Positions 28,571 to 36,999 of a stretch of DNA of 64,000 nt are shown here, in pieces. A program made the position numbers and the translations under genes. This DNA comes from a virus. The DNA lies in IMG/VR virus record IMGVR_UViG_3300032116_000145, positions 1-64,000 of that record. The stretch is one strand, 5' to 3'. The notes beneath the pieces were generated by a model. The model was not told where the DNA came from and ran no database searches. It saw nothing but the letters and a program-made list of their open reading frames with translations. Every line of letters begins with the position of its first letter. The stretch's first letter is position 1.

Positions 28571-31500
28571 ATGTCCTGTAAAGCAACTATAAAATCTCCT
28601 ATTACTGGTAAGACAGTTATGTCTACTACTTACTATCAATTGACAAACGTATTTGATAAAGAAAAAGCAGTAGATATCTATAATAGCATGTATACTCCTG
28701 GATTCCAAGATCTTCTTGGATTTGATTGGACTACCAACAAAGAGTATAGAGAAGAACTTAACCTAAATGGAGAACCTAAGATTGAGTACCTTAACGAGAT
28801 TCTTGGATTGGAACTATCTGATTATCAAATAGATGCAATTAACTCTGAAGAAGATGCTTTGACTCAGTTAGATCCTATGCAGGAATTTCCTACATACGAA
28901 GAGGCTGTATCAGTTGCAGCAAACTTTAACTTAAATCCAAGGTATAAAAATATCTCAGCAGAAGTAGTTCGTACAGATAAAGGCTTCAGAGTCTCTGTAG
29001 GTTTATTTAAGTCTACTGGTCCTGAAACTAAAGAAACTTTAAGTAGACTTAATTTTGGAGAAGTTATTTCTCAATTCTTTCCAAGTAGTAACTCTACTTG
29101 GGATGATGTGGTGTCTGGATTGCTTACCAGTGATAGACTTTCAGATACCCAGAAGACTATTCTTACTAAACTAAAAGAACTTCAAGAGATTAACCCTAGT
29201 GTAAGACTAGTAATATTTGACGACACTGATTCTATGGATGCAGGTCAAGTTGCATTCTATGATAATAACTCACGTACTATCTACATAGGTAAGACAGTTA
29301 GTGAGAGTATGGATGATTCTAAGCTCATTACAGACCTTATCCATGAGTCTATGCACGCTTACACCATTAAAGCTTTGAATGAGCCTGTGACAGATCAGGA
29401 GAAAGCATTTAAGGCAGAAATGGAAAAGGTCTATAACTCTTACTTGAAGAAGTTTCCTAACCTAGTTGTTAACTATGGTTTTTTTAACGTAGAGGAGTTT
29501 GTAAGTGAAGTAGTATCTAATCCTCATTTTAGGGCAGCATTAGTTTCACAGCAAGAATCTCTTAAGGAAGATAAAAATTTCTTAAGGAATATGATAGAGA
29601 AGATTACAAACTTCTTAAAAGGTTTGTATACGGATCTACCTAATATTGAACAAATTGATTCTACAATCAATAACTACTTAGATCATTTGATTGAGACTAG
29701 GGATATGCCTATTACTCAGGGAGAATATGATCTAAGGTTTAAGAATGAAAAGTATAACCCTAATGGCCTTACTGATTTAGAAAGATTTCCAGAACTGCAG
29801 AAGTTTGTAAACTTTATCAATAAGAATACTTCTAGTAAGATGTGGGGACAGATTACACAGTCGCTTAAGGAGATTGACTCTACTCTTAGAAGTACAGGAA
29901 GATTGCAGGAACGTTTTAGTGACATTAACTCTACTAATGCTAAAGACATTCTAGCTAATACAATTGCCTACTTGAATACAGCGCTTAGTACTCTTACTAC
30001 CGTACAGAATCAACTTAACTTGTATAAGAAGAATGCTTCGGAGTTTGAAGACTTTGCTATTATTAAAACTTTTAACTACGCTAAGAACTTAAGTGGAGTA
30101 ATCAAAGAACAGATCAATGAGTTTGAAAAAGAATTCAATGCTATCTTTAGTTTAGAGGATATAGCAGACATGCAAGAGAGGGCTACTACACAAGAAGCTC
30201 TTGAGATGGCTATTCCTGATTATGCACAGGTAGTTCAGGAACTTATGCAAACTATCGAAGAGACTCGTAAGTTAGTAGACTCTATTGATAGTAATTATAA
30301 TAATGCAGTAGTAGCTCCTATTGCTAGGGAGTTAGCTGCTTCTTTTGGTGAAGAGGCTACAGTAGAGGGTAAGAAGAGAGTAAAAGAACAACTTAGTGCG
30401 TTGATTGCAGCAAAATCCAAGGCAGATGCTAATGGTAAAACTGCTTTATCTAAAGTACTTGCTAAAGAAATCGAAGACCTAAGACAGTTAGAGAGATTTA
30501 TTCCTACTGCAAAAAACATTGAAGAACTTCTTAAGAACGATAAAAAGTACGGAAGAGAGACTAGCTTCTTGGGTATGTGGATTAACAACGCAGTACAAGG
30601 AAAGAATCCTACTGTACAGATTGTTAAACAGTTTATTGACAAAGCTACTGCTGAAGCACAAGTAAACTCAGGTAAGTTTAGTAAGCGTGCTCAAGATATC
30701 TTTGACAGACTCCGTAACCTTAGAGGTAAGCTGGCTACTGAGGGTATGACTTACCAAACTCTTTACAAAGGATTTACTAGAGTTGTTGAAGTTCTACATA
30801 AGCAACCAGATGATTCGCTTAAGAAAGTAAAGCAAGCAGTACTAAATACTAAATTAAAAGAAGAGGAGTTCCAAAATGATCTTAAACTTCTTTTAGAGAG
30901 AGAAGAGCAGGCTATTAAGTCAGGTGATCAATCTGCCATAGATAATACTAAGGCTGCTACTAATAAATTCCTAGAAGACTATGCTCTACGTCCTTACACA
31001 GACGAATACTATAAGATTCAAGAGTTACTTACTGAAGAAGCAAAAGAAGCTAGAGAAGCAATCTTGTCTGAGATTAACTTTTTGTCAGAAGATCTTAATC
31101 CAGATGAGATTACTAAGGATGAGATCAAAAGATTGTTGACTGAGTTTAATCGCTTAGGCTCTTTGTACTACTCTAATGGAGATGAGAAACCTGTAGGAAG
31201 CAAAGACAGAAGAGTAGCAGAGTCGATCATTGCTTGGAAGAAGGAAAGAAATAATCAAGATGTACTTACTTATGATAACGTTACTAAGCGTAAGCAGTGG
31301 CAGATTCAAAAGAATGAGATAGACGAAGAGTACAATAAAATCCTTAAGAGAAAGAATGCCTCAGACATCTCCTTGTCAATGGCAGGATTCGCAGAACAGC
31401 AAGACGAGAATCTTGCAGAACAGAACGAAAAAATTACTAAGGAGTTCGAAGAGGCAAAGAAAGTAAGGGATAAGTGGTACGAAGAAAATACTAGAACAGA

Positions 31501-34500
31501 GATCTCCCCAGAGTTCTACAGAGAACAACAGGCTATAACAGACTCTATTAATGCTATTCTTAGTAGATATCCTTCTTTGGATGCAGAGGATCTTACTGAT
31601 GCTTACAAGAGACTAAACAATGCTATCTTAGGTTTTAGAGACGGTGATGGAACTATCCAAGGTAATGACGTAGTTAATGCAGGCAACTTGTTTCAGACAG
31701 TTAAGGACATAGAAGCAGAGATAGAAGACATTAAGAAGTATGCAGAAGCAAGAGAGTTGAGTGCTGATGATAAATCAGAATTAGGCAGACTGTATAAAAT
31801 GCTTAATGCTTTGCAGGGTAGAAAAGAAACCCAATACTATAGAGACAAAGTAGCAGAAGTCCAAGCAACGATCAGAACAGAAGTAGTTCAAGACCAAGAG
31901 TTCATGGATTCCTTGGAGGAGAAAGCTAAAACAAGAAGAGAGACTTACATTGCAGCACAGTTGATGAGTACATTTACAACTGTAGAAGAGATAAAACAAA
32001 CAATCCTAGAAGAAGAAATAGACGATAGGTTTAGAGCTAGTCAGTGGTATAAAGACAATCACATTGTTACCGAAGAGGTAAAAATGGTAAATGGTGATAC
32101 AGTAACTACAACTAAAGAAAGACCTTCTTATATCTGGACTCAGATTCTTCCTAAAGATCCTCGTCATATTATAGAAGAAGCTCCTTCTTTTCAGTGGTCT
32201 ATTCCTGTAATTGATGAAAAGTTCAAGAACAAGGATTATAGATTTACTTCTGAGCCTAGGCCAAGAGAGACTTCTGATGGTAAATACTCTAACCAAGAGT
32301 ACTATAACCTCTCTAGTCAGGAAAGAGCTATCCTAGATGAGATTATTTCTTTACATGAGGATGTACAGAAAGAGTTGCCTAAGAGTCAACGTATTGGATA
32401 CTCTATAGTAAACGAGAATAAGACAGCATTTGAAACTCTGTCTAACGTACTTAGAAGACCCCTTGATACTTTCTCAGGTATTTATGAGTTGTTTAAGTTA
32501 GCTTTTGTACCTAACATAGGTTCTAGTCAATACGAACAACTAAACGACTCTGAGGTAGAAACTATCTCTGGAAGAAAAGTACAATTGATTCGTAGTCGTT
32601 ATAAGAGTCCATTGAATACAGATCAGGTATCTTATAATATCTTGGGTAACATTGCTAAGTTTGGAGTTTACTCTTCACACTTTGCAGCTATGCAAAAGAT
32701 TATGCCTACTGTTTTCAGTACTAGGGATGCATTAGAAAGAAACAAAACTGCTGAAAGCACTTTGTCTACAGTAGACTTTGAGATTTCTAAAAACTTTTAT
32801 GGAGAAGAGATTAACTCAATAGGCAACAAAGAGTTTGTTAAACTTCTTACTCGTCCTGCAAATAAGTTTTTATCTATAGGTCAACGTAAAGCTTTGCAGT
32901 TTAATGCAATTGCATCTATTAAGAACTTTGCAGTCAACTTGTGGAATGCAGGAATAAACGCAAACTTAGCAGGAGTAAGTAGACAAGAATTCATTCAGGG
33001 TATGTGGAGAGGACTTAAACAATCAGATAAGATGTTTGAAGTATATAGAGGTGGAGGAAGTGTTTCTTACTACACAGACTTACTTATGCACTTTAACGCT
33101 ATGCCACAGGCTCAACCTGGAGCTAAGGCAGATACTATTCATCAGACTATGTTAAATAGATTTGTGTCTAGTGAGACTGCAGGTTTTGTTATTCGTGGCT
33201 ATTTGGAGAGTATTTCTACTATTGCTGTATTTGAGTCTATTATGAATCAATACAATGTCCAGATAGAAGAAGGTGGAAAAACTAGAACTATTAAGTTAGC
33301 AGAAGCATATGAACAAGTAGACGGTAAACTACAACTTAAAGCTGGAGTAAAAGTAGAGAACATATCTCGCTTAGAACAACAGATCAGAGATAGAATTTTT
33401 AATTACTTTACTTCAACACAAGGTAACTACCATAAGAGAGGATCAGCTCAGTACGAAAGATACATCCTTGCAAGAATGGTAATGAGTATGAAGCGTTGGC
33501 TAGCTACTACGTTTAATAATAAGTATGGATCAAGAAGACTTCAGTTAAACACAGGTAACATAGAAAAAGGATTTAACAGAGAAGTAGGTTCTTACTTAAG
33601 ACTACTTGCTTTGGGTGGTAGTTCTATGGCTAATGAAACTGTTACAGATCAACAAAAGTCTAGAATGCGTACTGCAGCTACCAACTTAGTAGGTATGCTT
33701 GCTATACAACAAGCCTTGATTACTACTATGGGAATTATAGCTAAGTCACTAGACCCCGATGATGAGGAGACTACTAGTCCGTTCTTAGCTTTTATTGCTA
33801 ACTTACTTCAAGGTATGCACGACGAGTTGACTACCTTCAGTCCTATAGGGGCAGCAAACTGGGCTTACAAGTCATTCTATCAAACTCCTCAGAAACAACC
33901 AGGAGAGAGTAACACAATATCAAGAGCTAAACAGTTAGGTTGGAGTGTTATCGGTGGTACAACTAAAGCTTCTTATGATGCATTGAGTCCTTTGTTTGAC
34001 GGAGATACTTGGTCAGATCCTTTTGGTTCTTTCTCATATAAGTACGCTAATGGTCTTCCTAACTCATTTAGTACTCCTAAAGCACTATATGGTAAGCCTA
34101 ATCTACTTGCAGCTTTTATGGTTTACACAGGAGCAGAATCAGGTATGAGTCAATTCCTACAGCCAGAGAAGAAGCTTTACACTGTATTGAAATACAACCC
34201 AAGGTTAGACGTAACAGAAGAAAGAAGAATCAAGTTAGATCCTTTGGGAAGCTACAATCAATTAAGTGAGAGAGTGTCTGAGATTAAAAAAGAATTAAAG
34301 TCAGTAGATCCTTCAAAGAGAATCACAGATCAAGAAGAGAGAGTAGAGAGATTTAAAGAGATTGCTTCCTTGGAGAATAAGATGGAGATTATAGGAATGC
34401 AGTATCCATACGTAGCAGCCTACTATAGGAATAGAAAGTTTGGTTCTTCACTGGGGAGCAGAGAGGCAGCGAGACTTAACAAAGAAATAGAAAGGTATCA

Positions 34501-34600
34501 AATCCAAAATAATCCTCAGGAGTACCTAAGAGACAAAATAGAATCTAAGGTAGAAGGGTTAAAGAATAGGATAGAGTCAGAGAGATTAAGGAGAAAGTAA
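28571..34600 (+). CDS. giant virion protein with HExxH metallopeptidase-like domain (2009 aa)
   Basis: Residues 258-262 are HESMH (in LITDLIHESMHAYTI), a zincin HExxH motif. About 50 residues later comes NVEEFVSEVVSNP, whose Glu could be the third zinc ligand. Residues ~390-1180 are long charged helices. Residues ~1290-1400 are Tyr/Pro-rich with mixed structure. From ~1430 there is a helical region with hydrophobic patches (MLAIQQALITTMGIIAK, ~1710). The C-terminus is again Arg/Glu/Lys helix. No polymerase motif seen. As the third giant after the RNA polymerase it is probably packaged; the peptidase could process virion proteins or cut a path through the envelope. Its stop codon lies in a hairpin loop. 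Confidence 0.6.
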   Translation: MSCKATIKSPITGKTVMSTTYYQLTNVFDKEKAVDIYNSMYTPGFQDLLGFDWTTNKEYREELNLNGEPKIEYLNEILGLELSDYQIDAINSEEDALTQLDPMQEFPTYEEAVSVAANFNLNPRYKNISAEVVRTDKGFRVSVGLFKSTGPETKETLSRLNFGEVISQFFPSSNSTWDDVVSGLLTSDRLSDTQKTILTKLKELQEINPSVRLVIFDDTDSMDAGQVAFYDNNSRTIYIGKTVSESMDDSKLITDLIHESMHAYTIKALNEPVTDQEKAFKAEMEKVYNSYLKKFPNLVVNYGFFNVEEFVSEVVSNPHFRAALVSQQESLKEDKNFLRNMIEKITNFLKGLYTDLPNIEQIDSTINNYLDHLIETRDMPITQGEYDLRFKNEKYNPNGLTDLERFPELQKFVNFINKNTSSKMWGQITQSLKEIDSTLRSTGRLQERFSDINSTNAKDILANTIAYLNTALSTLTTVQNQLNLYKKNASEFEDFAIIKTFNYAKNLSGVIKEQINEFEKEFNAIFSLEDIADMQERATTQEALEMAIPDYAQVVQELMQTIEETRKLVDSIDSNYNNAVVAPIARELAASFGEEATVEGKKRVKEQLSALIAAKSKADANGKTALSKVLAKEIEDLRQLERFIPTAKNIEELLKNDKKYGRETSFLGMWINNAVQGKNPTVQIVKQFIDKATAEAQVNSGKFSKRAQDIFDRLRNLRGKLATEGMTYQTLYKGFTRVVEVLHKQPDDSLKKVKQAVLNTKLKEEEFQNDLKLLLEREEQAIKSGDQSAIDNTKAATNKFLEDYALRPYTDEYYKIQELLTEEAKEAREAILSEINFLSEDLNPDEITKDEIKRLLTEFNRLGSLYYSNGDEKPVGSKDRRVAESIIAWKKERNNQDVLTYDNVTKRKQWQIQKNEIDEEYNKILKRKNASDISLSMAGFAEQQDENLAEQNEKITKEFEEAKKVRDKWYEENTRTEISPEFYREQQAITDSINAILSRYPSLDAEDLTDAYKRLNNAILGFRDGDGTIQGNDVVNAGNLFQTVKDIEAEIEDIKKYAEARELSADDKSELGRLYKMLNALQGRKETQYYRDKVAEVQATIRTEVVQDQEFMDSLEEKAKTRRETYIAAQLMSTFTTVEEIKQTILEEEIDDRFRASQWYKDNHIVTEEVKMVNGDTVTTTKERPSYIWTQILPKDPRHIIEEAPSFQWSIPVIDEKFKNKDYRFTSEPRPRETSDGKYSNQEYYNLSSQERAILDEIISLHEDVQKELPKSQRIGYSIVNENKTAFETLSNVLRRPLDTFSGIYELFKLAFVPNIGSSQYEQLNDSEVETISGRKVQLIRSRYKSPLNTDQVSYNILGNIAKFGVYSSHFAAMQKIMPTVFSTRDALERNKTAESTLSTVDFEISKNFYGEEINSIGNKEFVKLLTRPANKFLSIGQRKALQFNAIASIKNFAVNLWNAGINANLAGVSRQEFIQGMWRGLKQSDKMFEVYRGGGSVSYYTDLLMHFNAMPQAQPGAKADTIHQTMLNRFVSSETAGFVIRGYLESISTIAVFESIMNQYNVQIEEGGKTRTIKLAEAYEQVDGKLQLKAGVKVENISRLEQQIRDRIFNYFTSTQGNYHKRGSAQYERYILARMVMSMKRWLATTFNNKYGSRRLQLNTGNIEKGFNREVGSYLRLLALGGSSMANETVTDQQKSRMRTAATNLVGMLAIQQALITTMGIIAKSLDPDDEETTSPFLAFIANLLQGMHDELTTFSPIGAANWAYKSFYQTPQKQPGESNTISRAKQLGWSVIGGTTKASYDALSPLFDGDTWSDPFGSFSYKYANGLPNSFSTPKALYGKPNLLAAFMVYTGAESGMSQFLQPEKKLYTVLKYNPRLDVTEERRIKLDPLGSYNQLSERVSEIKKELKSVDPSKRITDQEERVERFKEIASLENKMEIIGMQYPYVAAYYRNRKFGSSLGSREAARLNKEIERYQIQNNPQEYLRDKIESKVEGLKNRIESERLRRK

Positions 34601-34613
34601 CTCCTTAGTCTCT
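34581..34613 (+). terminator. 13-bp hairpin with the stop codon in its loop
   Basis: AGAGATTAAGGAG (34581-34593) pairs with CTCCTTAGTCTCT (34601-34613) with one G-T pair. The 7-nt loop AAAGTAA contains the TAA stop of the 2009-residue gene. A T-run appears only later (34628-34633), so termination may be imperfect; it may also be a 3'-end stability element. It is directly followed by a promoter. Confidence 0.65.
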
Positions 34614-34619
34614 TATCTC

Positions 34620-34649
34620 TTGACTTATTTTTTTAATAGTTTACTTTTG
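34620..34649 (+). promoter_or_regulatory. Bacteroidetes-type promoter for the tail-fibre operon
   Basis: TTG (34620-34622, in CTTGAC) and TACTTTTG (34642-34649, TAnnTTTG) are 19 nt apart with a T-rich spacer. This is the same architecture as at 339 and 45566. Predicted transcription start is near 34655. Confidence 0.75.
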
Positions 34650-34654
34650 TACTA

Positions 34655-34684
34655 CGGGCCTAAAAAGCCGAGTACTTAAGTACT
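34655..34684 (+). promoter_or_regulatory. tandem hairpins at the predicted 5' end of the fibre mRNA
   Basis: CGGGC (34655-34659) can pair with GCCG (34667-34670) with one bulged G and a CTAAAAA loop. It is followed at once by the perfect 14-bp palindrome AGTACTTAAGTACT (34671-34684). GTACT at 34649-34653 could alternatively pair with AGTAC at 34671-34675. Placed at the predicted transcript start, these may protect the 5' end, or the palindrome could be an operator. Confidence 0.45.
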
Positions 34685-34719
34685 GTAACGATAATTAAAC
34701 TAAATTAAACTATATAATT

Positions 34720-35040
34720 ATGGAAAATAATGATTTGCTTAAAGAGCAAGCTAAACGTCTAAGACAAATCGCTTCTAACACAGAGGAGCCTGCTGACGTA
34801 TCTAGAACCCTTACCCTAACAGGTTCGCTTACAGATTTGCCAGCAGAGTGTTGCAAATTCGTAACACTTATGAATACCACAGGATCAAACTTAAGTTTTA
34901 CAGTAAATAATGCTACTTCAGGTGTATCTGGAGCAACTATCTTGTTGCCTACTAGTGCAGGAATTAGCATAGATACTTCTAATACTTCCAATGTAAAAGT
35001 AGCTGGTACAGGTACTCTTTATTACATTGTATCTCAATAA
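34720..35040 (+). CDS. small fibre-adaptor-like protein
   Basis: 106 residues: a helical N-terminus (ENNDLLKEQAKRLRQIASNT) followed by Thr/Ser/Gly-rich beta sequence (SGATILLPTSAGISIDTS) ending in a Tyr-rich strand (GTLYYIVSQ). This looks like a short coiled-coil stalk plus a small beta barrel, a style seen in phage fibre adaptors or head decorations. It is the first gene of the fibre operon, 31 nt after the predicted hairpins. No specific family is recognised. Confidence 0.5.
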   Translation: MENNDLLKEQAKRLRQIASNTEEPADVSRTLTLTGSLTDLPAECCKFVTLMNTTGSNLSFTVNNATSGVSGATILLPTSAGISIDTSNTSNVKVAGTGTLYYIVSQ

Positions 35041-35096
35041 GAGATAAGCGAAGTATTTAGTCCAAAAACTTAAACTTAAATCTAAAATAAGATCCA

Positions 35097-36947
35097 ATGG
35101 CTCGCTTAGGGAAATTTTTCTATATTAACGGAACAGACAATCTATCTAATGCTCACTTTCTAAGAGTAAGAGCAGATGGAGGAATTACAGAATCTCTAGG
35201 ATGCATAGATACTGCAGGTACTTTACTTGAGTCTGCATCTTATTTTATGAGACCAAGTGGATACAAAGAGGACACAGTATACTCGCTTATCCCTAACAAC
35301 TCTAATGGATCTCTTAGCTTTACTAGAGCAAGTGATGCTTGGAGAACAGACATAGAAGGGTTGATTCAACGAGTTCCGTGGAATTTGTTATCATATTCGG
35401 AGCAGTTTACCAATTCTGCTTGGTCGAAGTCAAGCGCAACAATTACCGCAGACACTACGATTTCACCAAATGGTACTTTAACGGCTGATACAATTGCTTT
35501 TAGTACGGCTGGGTTTGTTGTGCAATCCTTTACGCATAATGGCTTAATGACGTTTTCGTTATATGCTAAATATATTGCAACACGTTGGGTGTGTGTAGAG
35601 AATTTTAATTCAGTCGACAAGGCTGCGTGGTTTGATTTACAAAATGGCGTGGTTGGTTCAACCATAAATGGAGCAACAAGCACTATCACAAATGTAGGAG
35701 ATGGGTGGTATCGTTGCACAGTCACAATGACTGCGGTTAATAGTTCTGCCAGTCAATACGCTTTTTTTACAGTTAGTGCGGATTCAAGTTTTACAAGAAG
35801 CGGAAGCGCATATTTTTGGGGCGCACAATTAGTCGAAGGCAGTTCAGCCCAAACCTATTTTCCCACAACCGATAGGTTGAATGTACCCCGTCTATCCTAT
35901 ATGTACGGCAGTTGTCCTGCGTTGTTGTTAGAGCCACAGAGGACGAATTTGGCGTTTCCAAGCGAAGATTTTTCAACTACTTGGTTAACAAATAACACAA
36001 CCGTAACTACAAATCAAACAACCGCACCCGATGGCAATACGACTGCCGATAGAATATCAATTACAAGTAATGGAGGATTTATTCGTAGGTTTAGTTTGAC
36101 CGTATTAAATTCAACGACATACACTATTTCTGCGTTTGTAAAAAATGATACTATTACTTCGGGTAACACTTTTAGATTTTATTTTAACAATAATTTAGGT
36201 TCAACAAACGCAGCGGAAGCAAGGGCGGTAATTGATATAAATGCGGGAACTGCTACGGCACAATCAACGGGTTCTGGTGTTAGTAACGTAAGTGCATCAA
36301 TAACGAGTTTAACAAATAGTTGGTATCGTGTGCAGGTTACATTCACTCTTGGGGCAACCTCAGGGAATAATAGTGCTGAAATTGGATTTGATGCACCAAC
36401 TGCAACTCGCACATTTTTTGCGTGGGGCGCACAACTCGAACTTGGCGCATACCCCACAACCTACATCCCAACAACCACCGCATCAGCCACCCGTATTGCG
36501 GATTCGTTCAGCCGCAATAACATATACACCAATGGTTTGATAACAAGCAGTGGGGGTACTTGGTTTGTGGAGTTGAGGAATAACATTGCGTATACGAGGG
36601 ACAATTCTAATATTAATATTAATCTTGATGATTCAAGTGGATTCAGTAATGGATTTGCGTTGCGCAATTCCTTGGGTACTGGAAGATTGGCAATACAAAA
36701 AACTATTTCTTCCTCTTCAACATTATTGTACACAACCACAACGGACACTGTAAAAATTGCCATCAAATGGAACGGCAGTACTGCAGATGTATTTGTTAAC
36801 GGAACAAAGCAAGTTAGTGCGACCGCATTTAGCACAACGCAGTTACAAAATTTACTAACAAGTATGCAAGTCCCCGTATTCATCCAACAAATGGCACTCT
36901 TTAACTACCCATTAAGCGATAGTGATTGTCAGTTACTAACCACATAA
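35097..36947 (+). CDS. receptor-binding fibre paralogue 1 (carbohydrate-binding-like modules)
   Basis: 616 residues. The N-terminal ~90 residues are a phage-specific attachment part. Then come two tandem ~185-residue jelly-roll modules of the phage-fibre CBM4_9-like type (start NLLSYSEQF, ~96; end LLLEPQRTNL, ~278; repeat ending WGAQLELGAYPTTYIPTT). The C-terminal ~150 residues are a concanavalin/LamG-like domain (KIAIKWNGSTADVFVNG). DNA composition shifts at ~35361: before it Arg is mostly AGA; after it CGT, GCG, ACC and CCC codons become common. The modules thus look recently acquired. A 27-nt block is identical to the gene at 39131. Likely role: binding surface polysaccharide. Confidence 0.65.
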   Translation: MARLGKFFYINGTDNLSNAHFLRVRADGGITESLGCIDTAGTLLESASYFMRPSGYKEDTVYSLIPNNSNGSLSFTRASDAWRTDIEGLIQRVPWNLLSYSEQFTNSAWSKSSATITADTTISPNGTLTADTIAFSTAGFVVQSFTHNGLMTFSLYAKYIATRWVCVENFNSVDKAAWFDLQNGVVGSTINGATSTITNVGDGWYRCTVTMTAVNSSASQYAFFTVSADSSFTRSGSAYFWGAQLVEGSSAQTYFPTTDRLNVPRLSYMYGSCPALLLEPQRTNLAFPSEDFSTTWLTNNTTVTTNQTTAPDGNTTADRISITSNGGFIRRFSLTVLNSTTYTISAFVKNDTITSGNTFRFYFNNNLGSTNAAEARAVIDINAGTATAQSTGSGVSNVSASITSLTNSWYRVQVTFTLGATSGNNSAEIGFDAPTATRTFFAWGAQLELGAYPTTYIPTTTASATRIADSFSRNNIYTNGLITSSGGTWFVELRNNIAYTRDNSNININLDDSSGFSNGFALRNSLGTGRLAIQKTISSSSTLLYTTTTDTVKIAIKWNGSTADVFVNGTKQVSATAFSTTQLQNLLTSMQVPVFIQQMALFNYPLSDSDCQLLTT

Positions 36948-36999
36948 ACATTAAATAAACTTAAATAAAATTAAATAACTTTTAAATAAAAATACGACT

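Noticed and set aside
20925-34600. Intein or intron interrupting the giant genes
   Set aside because: The frames are continuous, no HINT-domain splicing blocks (Cys/Ser start with HN-Cys/Ser/Thr end) were found, and the only homing endonuclease is free-standing.
36461-36883. Antisense open frame (140 codons) in fibre paralogue 1
   Set aside because: No promoter or leader, and composition is that of a mirror frame of the beta-rich fibre gene.
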